Shown here: in pieces, positions 34,439 through 43,240 of the stretch
Position numbering within the stretch: position 1 is the first letter of the stretch
Layout: every line of letters begins with the position of its first letter
NCBI RefSeq assembly: GCF_008806595.1
Contig: NZ_VZRB01000004.1
Span: 310,001-374,000, forward strand
Length of the DNA stretch: 64,000 nucleotides
From: Streptomyces luteolifulvus
Lineage (GTDB): Bacteria > Actinomycetota > Actinomycetes > Streptomycetales > Streptomycetaceae
Reading direction: 5' to 3'
Made by a program: the position numbers and the translations under genes
Notes under the pieces: generated by a model
The model's database searches: none
What the model was told of the DNA's origin: nothing
The model's input: the letters and a program-made list of their open reading frames with translations, nothing else

Positions 34439-36099
34439 GCAACGCTGCCTGGCACGCCCGGATCGCCTGCGGCAACGAGGTGGGCGCGGGCTTCCTGGTC
34501 TCCGCACACCGCGTGGTCACCTGCGCGCACGTCGTCCGGTCGAGCGGTACCTCGGCGGTGACGGTGACCTTCCCCAACAGCAGGGGACTCGGCCCCGTCC
34601 CCGCCGTCGTGGCCGTCCACGGCGGCTGGTCCGGCGACGCCGCCGACCCCGGTGATCTGGTCGTCCTCGAACTGGACCGCGAAGTGCCCCTGCACCCGGC
34701 CGAGTTCGCGCCGCCGGGCGCCGAACTGGGCGAACCCGCCCCCACCCTGGTCGCCTACGGCTTCCCCAAGGGGTACGACGAGGGCATGCTCGCCCGCTAC
34801 CAGGCCGTGCCCGGCGCCCTGGTCCTGGACGAGTGGCGGCAGCTGGAAGCCGCCACCGCCCACGGGCAGGCCCTGGCCCCCGGGTTCAGCGGCGCGGCGG
34901 TGGCCCTCGCGGACGGCAGGGTCGTCGGCATGGTGTCGACCGTCGCGGGCTCGCGGGACGGGCGTGTCGGCCGGATGCTGCCCACCCAGGTCATGGCCCG
35001 CTACTGGCCCGAACTCGGTGCCCTGGTTCCCACCCCGGACCACGGTCCGCACGCGGTACGACGGCTGTACGGGCTGGTGCGCCGGGCGGTCGCCGAGGGA
35101 GCGGACTGCGACCCCGACCGGCTGTACGTCGATGCCGTGGGCCCCTTCGGACCGCCGCTGCCGGAGGGCGGCTTCGCCTCGCTCGGGGCGGCGGCCGGAT
35201 ATGTGCAGTGGGAGGTTCCCGAGGGCGAGGCGGTCACCCGGTTCGCCGACCGGCTCCAGGAGGTGCTGGACGCGCCGCCGGTACGGCCCGCCGTGGCCGC
35301 GTCCTGGTCCCCGATCCTCGTCGAGCTCGACCACAGCGGCGCCGGCGCCGACCAGGTCACCGTGGAGGTGTCCGCGTACCGCGACGGACAGCGCAGACCC
35401 GTGGGCTCCCACCGGCTGCCGCGCGGGGCCGTGCGGACCTACGTCCAGGAGCGCATCGACGAGGCGTTCACCCAACTCGCGCCCGACGCCGACGAGCTGA
35501 TCACCTTCGTACTGCCCCGCGAGTGGCTCAACGAGCCGGTCGCGCACTGGGAGTGCGGCGTCCACGACTCCACACCGCTGGGCTGCGCCTACCCCCTGGT
35601 CGTCGTGGACCGCTCCCGGCACCGCAGCGGACGGCTCCGCCATCAGCTGGCCAAGAGGTGGCAGAAGCTGGACGCCTTTCCCGGCGGGCGGCTGCACCGC
35701 GTCGACTGCGGCACCGCCGAGCGCCCGCCGAGCCTGCGCAAACGCCTGCGCGACGACGACGCCGACCTGGCCGGCTTCGCCTTCCCGCCCGCCACCGCGC
35801 GGCCGCACTTCGAGGTCGGCCTGAACACCCCGGTGCCGGTCCTGCTGTGGCCACGCACGGGCTGCACCGACACCGCCCACCACGGCCCCTGTTCCGGCTC
35901 GGCTTTCCTCGACGAGCTCGCCGGTTCCGTCACGGGCGTCCCGCCCGCCGAACTCCCCCGCCACGTCATGGCGTTGCGGGAGACCGCCGACGCCGACGAC
36001 GACCCCGACCGGCACTGGGCGAAGGACGTACAGCTCCTGTGGGACGATCCGCGCTGCTTCCCCGAGCCCGCCGCCTCCCTCCACTCACCCGTCGCCTGA
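34435..36099 (+). CDS. Trypsin-like serine protease with VMAP-C domain
   Basis: A 554-aa cytoplasmic protease (no signal peptide). The N-terminal trypsin-like domain has an intact triad: H32 in VVTCAHV, D74 in DPGDLVVLELD, S152 in APGFSGAAVAL. A helical linker follows to about residue 285. The C-terminus matches the vWA-MoxR-associated protein C-terminal domain: WSPILVELDHSG near 291, FVLPREWLNEPVAHWECG near 365, YPLVVVDRSRH, and LLWDDPRCFPEP near the end. ATG overlaps the previous stop (ATGA). In the proposed system this is the peptidase whose activation would be gated by the MoxR ATPase and its vWA partner. Substrate unknown. Confidence 0.88.
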   Translation: MSNAAWHARIACGNEVGAGFLVSAHRVVTCAHVVRSSGTSAVTVTFPNSRGLGPVPAVVAVHGGWSGDAADPGDLVVLELDREVPLHPAEFAPPGAELGEPAPTLVAYGFPKGYDEGMLARYQAVPGALVLDEWRQLEAATAHGQALAPGFSGAAVALADGRVVGMVSTVAGSRDGRVGRMLPTQVMARYWPELGALVPTPDHGPHAVRRLYGLVRRAVAEGADCDPDRLYVDAVGPFGPPLPEGGFASLGAAAGYVQWEVPEGEAVTRFADRLQEVLDAPPVRPAVAASWSPILVELDHSGAGADQVTVEVSAYRDGQRRPVGSHRLPRGAVRTYVQERIDEAFTQLAPDADELITFVLPREWLNEPVAHWECGVHDSTPLGCAYPLVVVDRSRHRSGRLRHQLAKRWQKLDAFPGGRLHRVDCGTAERPPSLRKRLRDDDADLAGFAFPPATARPHFEVGLNTPVPVLLWPRTGCTDTAHHGPCSGSAFLDELAGSVTGVPPAELPRHVMALRETADADDDPDRHWAKDVQLLWDDPRCFPEPAASLHSPVA

Positions 36100-36124
36100 G
36101 CCGCCCCCCACGGAAAGAAGATCC

Positions 36125-37138
36125 ATGCCCCTGTGGCCCGTCTACACCGGCACCAGCGAGCCGCACGACGGCATCACCCGGCTGCCCCCGCCCCCGCCCT
36201 GGCGTGCCTTCGACGGCACACCGGCGCTGGCCTCACCGGACGAGGGCGACGCCGCCTCCCCTGACCGCACCCACCGCGCCGAGACGTACCGGGCCACCCC
36301 GCAGACCGTGCAGCTCGTCAACGCGGCCCTCTATCTGCGCCGGCCGCTCCTGGTGACCGGGCCGCCCGGCACCGGCAAGTCCTCGCTGGTGTACGCGGTC
36401 GCCCGGGAACTGCGCCTCGGCCCGGTCCTGCGCTGGAACATCACCAGCCGCAGTACCCTCGACGACGGCCTCTACCAGTACGATCCGCTCTCCCGGCTCT
36501 ACGCGGCCCGGCAGGCAGCCGGGCACACCGCCGAGGACATCCCGGAGACCGGCATCGAGGACCATCTGCGCCTCGGCCCCCTCGGCACCGCCCTCCTGCC
36601 CTTCGACCGCCCCCGCGCCCTGCTCATCGACGAGATCGACAAGAGCGACCTGGATCTGCCGAACGACCTCCTCAACGTGCTGGAGGAGGGACAGTACGAG
36701 ATCCCCGAACTGGTCCGCACCGCGCGCCGCACCCCCACCGCCGAGGTGATGATCGACGGCACCGACGAGCGGGTCCCCGTCGAGCGCGGCAGGGTCCGCT
36801 GCCGGGCCTTCCCGTTCGTCGTCCTCACCAGCAACGGCGAACGCGAGTTCCCGCCCGCCTTCCTGCGCCGCTGTGTCACCCTGCGGCTGCGGCAGCCCGA
36901 CGACGGCCAGCTCACCGCCATCGTCCGCGCCCACTTCGACGAGGAGCCCGACGCCTACGCGCAGACCCTCATCACCCGCTTCCTGTCCCGGGTGGGCGGC
37001 GGCGACCTGGCCACCGACCAGCTCCTCAACGCGATCTACCTGGCCCGTTCCTCCGACCTCGGCGCCGAGTCCCTGGACGAGCTCGCCGAGCAGCTGATGC
37101 CGTACCTGGGCGAGACACCGCAGGCCGATGCCTTCTGA
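36125..37138 (+). CDS. MoxR-family AAA+ ATPase
   Basis: A 337-aa AAA+ ATPase. Walker A GPPGTGKSS with K85, Walker B ALLIDEIDKSDLDL near residues 163-176, sensor 1 VVLTSNGERE near 233, and arginine-finger region PPAFLRRCVTL near 245. The layout, with an N-terminal extension of about 55 residues then RATPQTVQLVNAALYL, is typical of MoxR-type unfoldase/chaperone ATPases that work with vWA proteins. Starts 26 bp after the protease gene; its last 11 nt overlap the start of the 1544-aa gene. Expected to remodel or gate the complex by ATP hydrolysis (family knowledge; local role inferred). Confidence 0.92.
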   Translation: MPLWPVYTGTSEPHDGITRLPPPPPWRAFDGTPALASPDEGDAASPDRTHRAETYRATPQTVQLVNAALYLRRPLLVTGPPGTGKSSLVYAVARELRLGPVLRWNITSRSTLDDGLYQYDPLSRLYAARQAAGHTAEDIPETGIEDHLRLGPLGTALLPFDRPRALLIDEIDKSDLDLPNDLLNVLEEGQYEIPELVRTARRTPTAEVMIDGTDERVPVERGRVRCRAFPFVVLTSNGEREFPPAFLRRCVTLRLRQPDDGQLTAIVRAHFDEEPDAYAQTLITRFLSRVGGGDLATDQLLNAIYLARSSDLGAESLDELAEQLMPYLGETPQADAF

Positions 37139-40100
37139 CCGCTCCGGCCCACCGGAACCCCTGGCCCGCCTCGCCGACGTCCTGGCCGAGGCGGCCTCCG
37201 GGGTCCGCCCGACCCCGCTGGAACTGGCCGAACTCCTGTGGCTGGCCCGGCACATGGAGGCCCCGGAGACCGAGCCCGCGGCGCAGGCCGCCGCCGAGGA
37301 CGGACACCCCTGCGAACCCGGCGAGGAGACACCACCGCCACCACCGACCGAGCCCGAGCCCGAGCCGCGGGATGGCCGCCCTTCCCCGCCGCCGGAAACC
37401 CCGCGCGCACCGCTGCACCTGCCCTCCCCGCCGGGGACCCCCGGTCCGACGGACCGGCCCCACACCTCCCTGCTCGCCCCCGCGCCCCCGATGCTGCGCC
37501 ACCCCCTGGCACTGCAGCGCTCCCTGCGCCCCCTGAAGCGCCGTATCGCCGCACCCGCCGGCCACGAACTGGACGAACGCGCCACCGCCGACCGCATCGC
37601 CCGCCTCGGCGCCGCCCCCGAGTGGTGGCTGCCGGTCATGCGCCCCGCCCGGGAGCGCTGGCTGCGGCTGAACCTGGTGTACGACGCCGGCCCCACGATG
37701 CCCGTCTGGCGCCCGCTGATCCGGGAACTGCACACGGCCCTGGCCCAGTCGGGCGTCTTCCGCACGGTGACCCCGTACCGGGCCGAGCCCGACGGCACCG
37801 TCCGCGGCGACGGCGCGCACACCCCCGCCGACGGCCGCACCGTCACCCTCCTGATCAGCGACTGCATGGGCCCGCAGTGGCGCCGGGGCCCCGCCGGCAC
37901 CCTCTGGTACGGCACCCTGCGCCGCTGGGCACACCGGATGCCGCTGGCCGTCGTACAGCCGCTCCCGGAACACCTGTGGCGCACCACCGCCCTGCCGACG
38001 ACACCCGGCCGGCTGACAGCACCGCACCCGGCGGCCCCCTCCGCGGCGCTCACGTTCTCGCCGTACGAGCCGCGGGAGCCGCAGGAGTCGAGTGAGTCGT
38101 ACGCCGCCGTCCCCCTGCCCGTGCTGGAGCCCGGCCCCCGGTGGCTGGCGAACTGGGCGGCGCTGCTCGCGGCCCCGGGCGGCACCGAATTCCCCGCCGC
38201 CGTCGCGCTGCTGGACCGGCCGTCCGCCACCGCCGCCTCCGAGGACCGTACGGACGTCGGACGGCTGTCCGCCGAGGAGCTGGTGCTCCGCTTCCGTGCG
38301 ACCGCTTCCCCGGAGGCGTTCCGGCTGGCCGGGCATCTCGCGGTCGGGCGGCCCGATCTGCCGGTCATGCGCCTGGTCCAGGCGGCCCTGGAACCGGACC
38401 CGCACCCCCAGCACCTCGCCGAGGTGATCCTCAGCGGCATGCTCACCAGCGCCCCGGGCCCGTCCGGCTCCTACGCCTTCCGGCCCGGCGTACGCGATCT
38501 GCTGCTGCGCGGGCTGCCGCGCAGCGCCCGCAGCCGCACCACCGAACTCCTCGACCGGGTGGGCGGCCTGATCGACACCCGGGCGGGACGGGCACCGGGC
38601 GAGTTCCACGCGTCGACACCGGCATCGTCCGGCACCCGGACCGGGGTGGACGGCGAGGCGTTCGCGACGGTCGCTCCGGAGAGCGTACGGCGGCTGGCGG
38701 GGCCCTCGGCGAACGGGCGTCCGGCGCTCAGCGACCGCTACCGCCTCGTGGAACGGCTCGGGCCGACCGGTTCCCTGTGGCTCGCCGATGATGTCGAGCG
38801 AGGGCGGCGCGTGGTGGTGCGGCAGCACTCGGCGCCCGGCGACCGAGAGGGCCTGCGGGCCTTCCTGCGGGCGGCGGAGGCGCTGACCGCCCTCGACCAT
38901 CCGAATGTGGTGGCCGTCCACGACCACGGGGTCGAGGACGGAGCCCCGTACGTCGTCATGGAGCATCTGGACGGCATCCCGCTCAACTCCCTCGCCTCAC
39001 CCGGCGGTTACCGCCTTCCGGCGCCGCTCCTGGTGTCGCTGGGCCGACAGCTCGCGCGCGGTCTCGGAGCCGTCCACGAAGCGGGCGTCACGCACGGCGG
39101 ACTCGGTATGAGCCGTGTGCTGCTCCTGCCCGACGGGACGGCCAAGCTCATCCTCTTCGACCTCGGCAAGACGCCCGGGAAGGAGGGCAAACGGGACGAT
39201 CTCCGGGCGCTCGGCCAGGTGCTCTTCCAGCTGTCGTCGGGGGTCACCGCTCAGGCCGGCACGCCCGTCACGGCCGACCGGCTCACCTCCCTGCCCGCCT
39301 CCCTGCGGCCCGCGTACGCGACCGCCGTCGCCCGGCTTCTGTCCCACCCCACGGAGCAGGAGGAAGGCGCGCTCATCCTCCTCGCCCGCAGCCTGCAGCG
39401 TATGGCCGAGGAGGCCTACGAGCCGCTCCAGTACACCCTCCTCGGCCCGCCCTCCGTCAGCCGGGGCCCCGGCCGCCCCCTCGCCGTCGGCTCCCCCGAG
39501 GAGCAGGCCATGCTGTGCATGCTGCTCCTGCGTCATGGCCGCACGGTGCCCCGTGCGGAACTCACCGAGGGCATCTGGGGCCGGCAGGTCCCCGCACGTG
39601 CCGCCGGTCTCCTCGGCACCTACGCGTCCCGGCTGCGCAACGCCCTGGGCCCCGGTGTGCTGGCCGTCCGGCCGGACGGCCACGCCCTGCACACCAGCGC
39701 GGACTTCGTGGACGCGGTCCGCTTCCGGAAGCTGGCCGACGCGGCCGGGGCGGGGCGCGCCGCGGGGAACGCGGAGTCCGCTCGCGCGCAGGCGGACGAG
39801 GCACTGGGCCTCTGGCACGGCACCGCCCTCGACGGCGTCCCCGGCCCGGCCGCGAGCGCCGCCCGCACCCGGCTCCTCCAGCTCCGCCTCTCGCTCAGCG
39901 CGACCCGCGCCGAACTCGACCTGGAACTGGGCCGGTTCGAGAGCGCCGCGGACGGACTGACCCACCTGGTCCGGGAGTATCCGGACCGCGACGACTTCCG
40001 CCGGCTGCTCGCCCGCGCCCTGGAGGCAGGACCGGACACTTCGCGGCCCACCCCACCGCAGCCGCTCCGCCCGGTGGTCCTGTTCGAGGCCGACGGCCTC

Positions 40101-41762
40101 ACCGGCCGCCCCGAGGCCCGTATCACCCTCGAGTACGCGGTGCACCAGATCCTCGACCGGGCCGCCCTCGCCCCACGCGAGGTACAGGTGCGCGACAACG
40201 GCTACCTCGTCCTCGCCGAACCCGGCGCCTATGCGCTCCCGGTGCTTGTCGCGGCGATGCGCGGGCTGTCCGAGGCCCTTGCGGGACTGGACGATCCCCC
40301 GCGCTTCCGGGTGACGTTCTGGCAGACGCCCGGCGACGCCGAGAGTCCCGTCGTACCGCCGGAGGTGCACGCCCTCGGCGCGAACACGGCCGCCGACATC
40401 CTGGTCGTCGTCTCCCCCGCCTGGTACGAGGAGTTCGCCGGCAGCTCGGCCGCCCTCGACCCGCCGCGCTTCCAGCCGCTGCACGGCAACGCGCCCGACA
40501 CCCCGCCGGTCGCCTGGTACTGCCCGCTGTCGGGGTCGGTCTCCGAGGCCGAGGACCGGGACCTCGTGCGGGGTCCCTTCATCACGCACGACCTCCACGA
40601 GCTGGGGATTCCGGCCCCGGGCCGCAAGGCGGTCGTCCACACCCGGCCGGACGGCCCGCTGACCCTGCTCAATCCCGCCCAGCCGCACGGCACCCGCCCG
40701 CCCCGCCGCACGACCTACTACGAAGTCGACCTCACCACCCACCAGGCCTTCCACACCGTGTCCCTGCCGAGCCACGGCAAGGGCGCCTTCGCCGCCACGG
40801 TCGAGCTGTCCTGGCACGTCGTCGACCCGGTCACCTTCGTTCGGAGCGAGAGCACCGACGTGGCCGGGCGGCTGCTCGACCATCTTCTGGACTCGGCGGG
40901 CCGCATCACACGCCGTCACCCCCTGCGCCGGGCGAGCACCGCCCAGCGCACGGTCAACGCCGGACTGCGCAGCTGGCCCGTGCCGGGGCTGGCGATCTCG
41001 TACTCGGTACAGCTCGCCCCGGAGGGCACACCACCGCCGGCACCGCAGCGGGCGGCCCCGGCCCAGCGCCGGCCCGCACCCGCCGATCTCCTCGGCGAGG
41101 CCGACGCCGTGCTGCTCGGCTTCGACGGGCCGGTCACCCGGCTGTTCTCGGCGAACACCGCGCGCGAGGCCGCGCTCGACCTGCTCTCCGTCGTCGTCGA
41201 GTACCGCGATCCCGAGGACGCGCTCACGGGGCGGCCGCTGCCCACCGCGGGACGGGACGCGTTCCTGCACCCGCTGGAGGTGCTCCGCGCCTTCGCCCAC
41301 GACAGGCTCGGGCCCCTCCTGCGCGAACGTCTCGACGAGCTGGAGCTGCGGGCCGTCCCGGACGCGCCCACAACCCACAACTCCATCGCTCTCGTCCGCA
41401 CCCTCCACCACTCCGGCCGCCGGGTCTGCGTGGTCACCGACGTCGGCGAACCTGCCGTGCACCGCTATCTGGAGCCCTACCGGCTCCCCCTGGCCGGCGT
41501 CCACGGCCGCGGCGCGGACCTCGGTCTGCTGATGCCCCACCCCGACTGCCTGGAGCGCGCCCTGCGCTCCCCCGCCGCACCCGCCCCCACGGGCGTCATG
41601 ATCGGCTCCACGGTCGCCGAGCTCACCGCCGCCCAGCAGCTCGGGCTCCGCTTCATCGGTCTCGCCCGCAACCACACCGTCGAGCAGAGCCTGCGCGCGG
41701 CGGGCTGCGAGGTCACGGTCTCCTCGCTCGCCCCGCTCCTGGACGCGGCCCGCTCCCTCTGA
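37128..41762 (+). CDS. Giant scaffold: SAV_2336-type vWA-like N-terminus, pseudokinase, SARP wHTH-BTAD, band-7-like, pseudo-HAD
   Basis: A 1544-aa protein overlapping the MoxR gene by 11 nt. Order by residues: 1-160 short conserved head and Pro/Glu linker; 175-500 SAV_2336-type region with a degenerate vWA look (LNLVYDAGPTMPVW, VTLLISDCMGPQW); 534-760 protein-kinase-like fold (YRLVERLGPTGSLWLAD, VVAVHDHGVEDGAPYVVMEH) with the beta3 Lys replaced (VVVRQH), HRD loop replaced by HGGLGMSRV and DFG by FDLG, hence a pseudokinase; 771-970 SARP-type wHTH and BTAD; 980-1180 unassigned alpha/beta domain starting VVLFEADGLTG; 1190-1310 band-7/SPFH-like (YYEVDLTTHQAFHTVSLP); 1321-1544 HAD-like (LLGFDGPVTRLF, VVTDVGEPAV, MIGSTVAELTAA) with the nucleophile Asp replaced by Gly and the last acidic motif lost. 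It likely scaffolds and senses rather than catalyses. Confidence 0.85.
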   Translation: MPSDRSGPPEPLARLADVLAEAASGVRPTPLELAELLWLARHMEAPETEPAAQAAAEDGHPCEPGEETPPPPPTEPEPEPRDGRPSPPPETPRAPLHLPSPPGTPGPTDRPHTSLLAPAPPMLRHPLALQRSLRPLKRRIAAPAGHELDERATADRIARLGAAPEWWLPVMRPARERWLRLNLVYDAGPTMPVWRPLIRELHTALAQSGVFRTVTPYRAEPDGTVRGDGAHTPADGRTVTLLISDCMGPQWRRGPAGTLWYGTLRRWAHRMPLAVVQPLPEHLWRTTALPTTPGRLTAPHPAAPSAALTFSPYEPREPQESSESYAAVPLPVLEPGPRWLANWAALLAAPGGTEFPAAVALLDRPSATAASEDRTDVGRLSAEELVLRFRATASPEAFRLAGHLAVGRPDLPVMRLVQAALEPDPHPQHLAEVILSGMLTSAPGPSGSYAFRPGVRDLLLRGLPRSARSRTTELLDRVGGLIDTRAGRAPGEFHASTPASSGTRTGVDGEAFATVAPESVRRLAGPSANGRPALSDRYRLVERLGPTGSLWLADDVERGRRVVVRQHSAPGDREGLRAFLRAAEALTALDHPNVVAVHDHGVEDGAPYVVMEHLDGIPLNSLASPGGYRLPAPLLVSLGRQLARGLGAVHEAGVTHGGLGMSRVLLLPDGTAKLILFDLGKTPGKEGKRDDLRALGQVLFQLSSGVTAQAGTPVTADRLTSLPASLRPAYATAVARLLSHPTEQEEGALILLARSLQRMAEEAYEPLQYTLLGPPSVSRGPGRPLAVGSPEEQAMLCMLLLRHGRTVPRAELTEGIWGRQVPARAAGLLGTYASRLRNALGPGVLAVRPDGHALHTSADFVDAVRFRKLADAAGAGRAAGNAESARAQADEALGLWHGTALDGVPGPAASAARTRLLQLRLSLSATRAELDLELGRFESAADGLTHLVREYPDRDDFRRLLARALEAGPDTSRPTPPQPLRPVVLFEADGLTGRPEARITLEYAVHQILDRAALAPREVQVRDNGYLVLAEPGAYALPVLVAAMRGLSEALAGLDDPPRFRVTFWQTPGDAESPVVPPEVHALGANTAADILVVVSPAWYEEFAGSSAALDPPRFQPLHGNAPDTPPVAWYCPLSGSVSEAEDRDLVRGPFITHDLHELGIPAPGRKAVVHTRPDGPLTLLNPAQPHGTRPPRRTTYYEVDLTTHQAFHTVSLPSHGKGAFAATVELSWHVVDPVTFVRSESTDVAGRLLDHLLDSAGRITRRHPLRRASTAQRTVNAGLRSWPVPGLAISYSVQLAPEGTPPPAPQRAAPAQRRPAPADLLGEADAVLLGFDGPVTRLFSANTAREAALDLLSVVVEYRDPEDALTGRPLPTAGRDAFLHPLEVLRAFAHDRLGPLLRERLDELELRAVPDAPTTHNSIALVRTLHHSGRRVCVVTDVGEPAVHRYLEPYRLPLAGVHGRGADLGLLMPHPDCLERALRSPAAPAPTGVMIGSTVAELTAAQQLGLRFIGLARNHTVEQSLRAAGCEVTVSSLAPLLDAARSL

Positions 41763-41923
41763 CTCGCCCGCTCACTCTCCTCCCCGGCAGGGGCAGAAAC
41801 CCCCGTTCGGCGGCGCCCCGCCCGGCCCACCAGAAGACGCGGGCGTCCGGTCCTGACCGCACGATGCCAAAGAGGCCCGCCGCCCGGCGGCCCGCACGGT
41901 CTGCGCACTCGGGAGGATCTGCC

Positions 41924-42961
41924 ATGACCGCCAGTCTGGAGCAGCTGCGCCGCTGCCACTTCGCCGTCGACCTGGGGGCGGCGAGGACGCGGGTGTATGT
42001 GAAGGGCGCCGGGCTCGTCGTCGACCAGCCGTCCGCCGCCGCCGTGAACACGCGTACCGGCGCGCTGATCGCGGTGGGCGAGTTCGCGGAGCGGATGACG
42101 GGGCGCACACCCCACTACATCCGTGTGATGCGGCCGGTCTCCGGCGGGACGGTCGTCGACATCGAGATGGCGCAGCGCATGCTGCGGCATCTGCTCGGCG
42201 ACAAGATCCGCCGCAGTCTGCGCCGCAAGCCCCGGCTGCGTGCCGCTGCCTGCACCCCGCACGACGCCGACCCGCTGGCGCAGCGCGCCGCGATCGAGAC
42301 CCTGGTCGGCCTCGGCGCCCGCCGGGTCGAACTCGTCGACACGCTGATCGCCGCCGCCGTCGGCTGCGGACTACCGGTCGAGCGCCCCGAGGCCACCATG
42401 ATCATGGTGTGCGGGGCCGCCGCGACGCAGGTCGCCGTGCTCTCCCTCGGCTCCATCGTGACCGCCGAACGCGTCCCCGTCGGCGGCGAGGCCGTCGACC
42501 ACGCGATCGTGCAGCACCTGCGCCACGAGCACGAACTGATGCTGCCCAGCCAGTCCGTACGACCGCTGCAGCTCGCCCTCTCCGGCAACGGGCTCACGCA
42601 GCAGGGGCCGGCGTCCACGGAGATCCACGGGCGGGACGTGGCCACCGGACTCGCCCGTTCCGTGCAGGTCGACACCGCCGCCGTGCGCGACGCGATCGAG
42701 ACCCCGCTGACCGCGGTGCTCGACGGCATCGGGAGAGTGCTGCGGGACTGCCCGCCCGACCTGGTGGCCGACCTCGCCGACCGCGGGATCATGATGGTCG
42801 GCGGCAGCGCCCTGCTCCCCGGCCTCGACCAGATGCTCCGTGAGGCCACCGGCATGCCGGTGCACATCGCCGAACGCCCCGACGTGTGCGCCGTCCAGGG
42901 CCTGGGCTACATGCTGGAGGGCAAGATCGAGCCACTGGTGCTGGATCCGCTGGCGGACTGA
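41924..42961 (+). CDS. mbl: Mbl-like actin homologue (MreB family)
   Basis: A 345-aa bacterial actin. ATG at 41924 has GGGAGG 8 nt upstream. Phosphate-1 region HFAVDLGAARTRVYVKG near residues 12-28, connect/adenosine region GIMMVGGSALLPGLDQML near 287-304, and MreB-type GLPVERPEATMI and VAVLSLGSIVTAERV-V-like sheet. The phosphate-2 loop, DIGGGTTEVAV in MreB, is degraded here to VCGAAATQVAVL, missing the Asp and Gly residues, so nucleotide handling is probably altered. Likely the orthologue of S. coelicolor Mbl (SCO2451, from memory), which works with MreB in spore-wall synthesis. It follows the VMAP operon by 161 bp in the same direction. Confidence 0.85.
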   Translation: MTASLEQLRRCHFAVDLGAARTRVYVKGAGLVVDQPSAAAVNTRTGALIAVGEFAERMTGRTPHYIRVMRPVSGGTVVDIEMAQRMLRHLLGDKIRRSLRRKPRLRAAACTPHDADPLAQRAAIETLVGLGARRVELVDTLIAAAVGCGLPVERPEATMIMVCGAAATQVAVLSLGSIVTAERVPVGGEAVDHAIVQHLRHEHELMLPSQSVRPLQLALSGNGLTQQGPASTEIHGRDVATGLARSVQVDTAAVRDAIETPLTAVLDGIGRVLRDCPPDLVADLADRGIMMVGGSALLPGLDQMLREATGMPVHIAERPDVCAVQGLGYMLEGKIEPLVLDPLAD

Positions 42962-42990
42962 GCCGAGCCCGTATATAGCCCGACGAGGTG

Positions 42991-43015
42991 TACTCCCCCT
43001 GGGTGAGGGGGAGTA
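42991..43015. terminator. Hairpin terminator after mbl
   Basis: TACTCCCCCT (42991-43000) and AGGGGGAGTA (43006-43015) form a perfect 10-bp stem with a 5-nt loop, 30 bp after the mbl stop. The only purine-rich ribosome-like site for the next short ORF lies in the right arm. Confidence 0.75.
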
Positions 43016-43024
43016 GGCCTTCTC

Positions 43025-43240
43025 GTGAAGCCGGCCATCATCCGGATCGGTGTCACCGGGCACCGGTCGATTCCCGCCTCCGTCCTGCCGTCGGTGTGTT
43101 CCGGGATGCGCACGCAACTCGGCGTCGAGGGCGAGGTGGAGGCCCTCACGAGTCTGGCAGCGGGCGCCGACCAACTGTTCGCAGACATCGCCCTGGACAG
43201 TGGCATCCCGGTCACTGCCGTCATCCCCGGCATGGAGTAA
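43025..43240 (+). pseudogene. Truncated SLOG/GTP-binding-like 'VTGHR' ORF
   Basis: A 71-residue frame from GTG 43025 to TAA 43240. IIRIGVTGHRSIPASVLPSV followed by LTSLAAGADQLFADIALDSG and a strand ending VTAVIPGME is the first half of the SLOG (LOG/DprA-like Rossmann) fold, in which nucleotide-like ligands bind at the GxTGHR loop. Full-length members continue for at least another 60-100 residues; none of the downstream frames look like the missing half, and the stop TAA is unusual for this genome. The presumptive ribosome site lies inside the mbl terminator. It is most likely a gene remnant, less likely a real minimal SLOG protein. Confidence 0.55.

Noticed and set aside
34042..36099. Longer start for the protease at 34042
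   Set aside because: The extra part would overlap the Trypco1-like gene; the ATG at 34435 overlaps that gene's stop and starts directly before the trypsin fold.
34088..41762. Phage defence as the established function of the VMAP operon
   Set aside because: Prediction rests on gene association only; the link to mbl and the likely core-genome position fit development or stress equally well, so I leave the function open.
39515..42961. A 1148-residue frame reading from the scaffold gene into mbl
   Set aside because: The upstream part is a shadow of the scaffold gene in another frame; mbl begins at ATG 41924 with GGGAGG.
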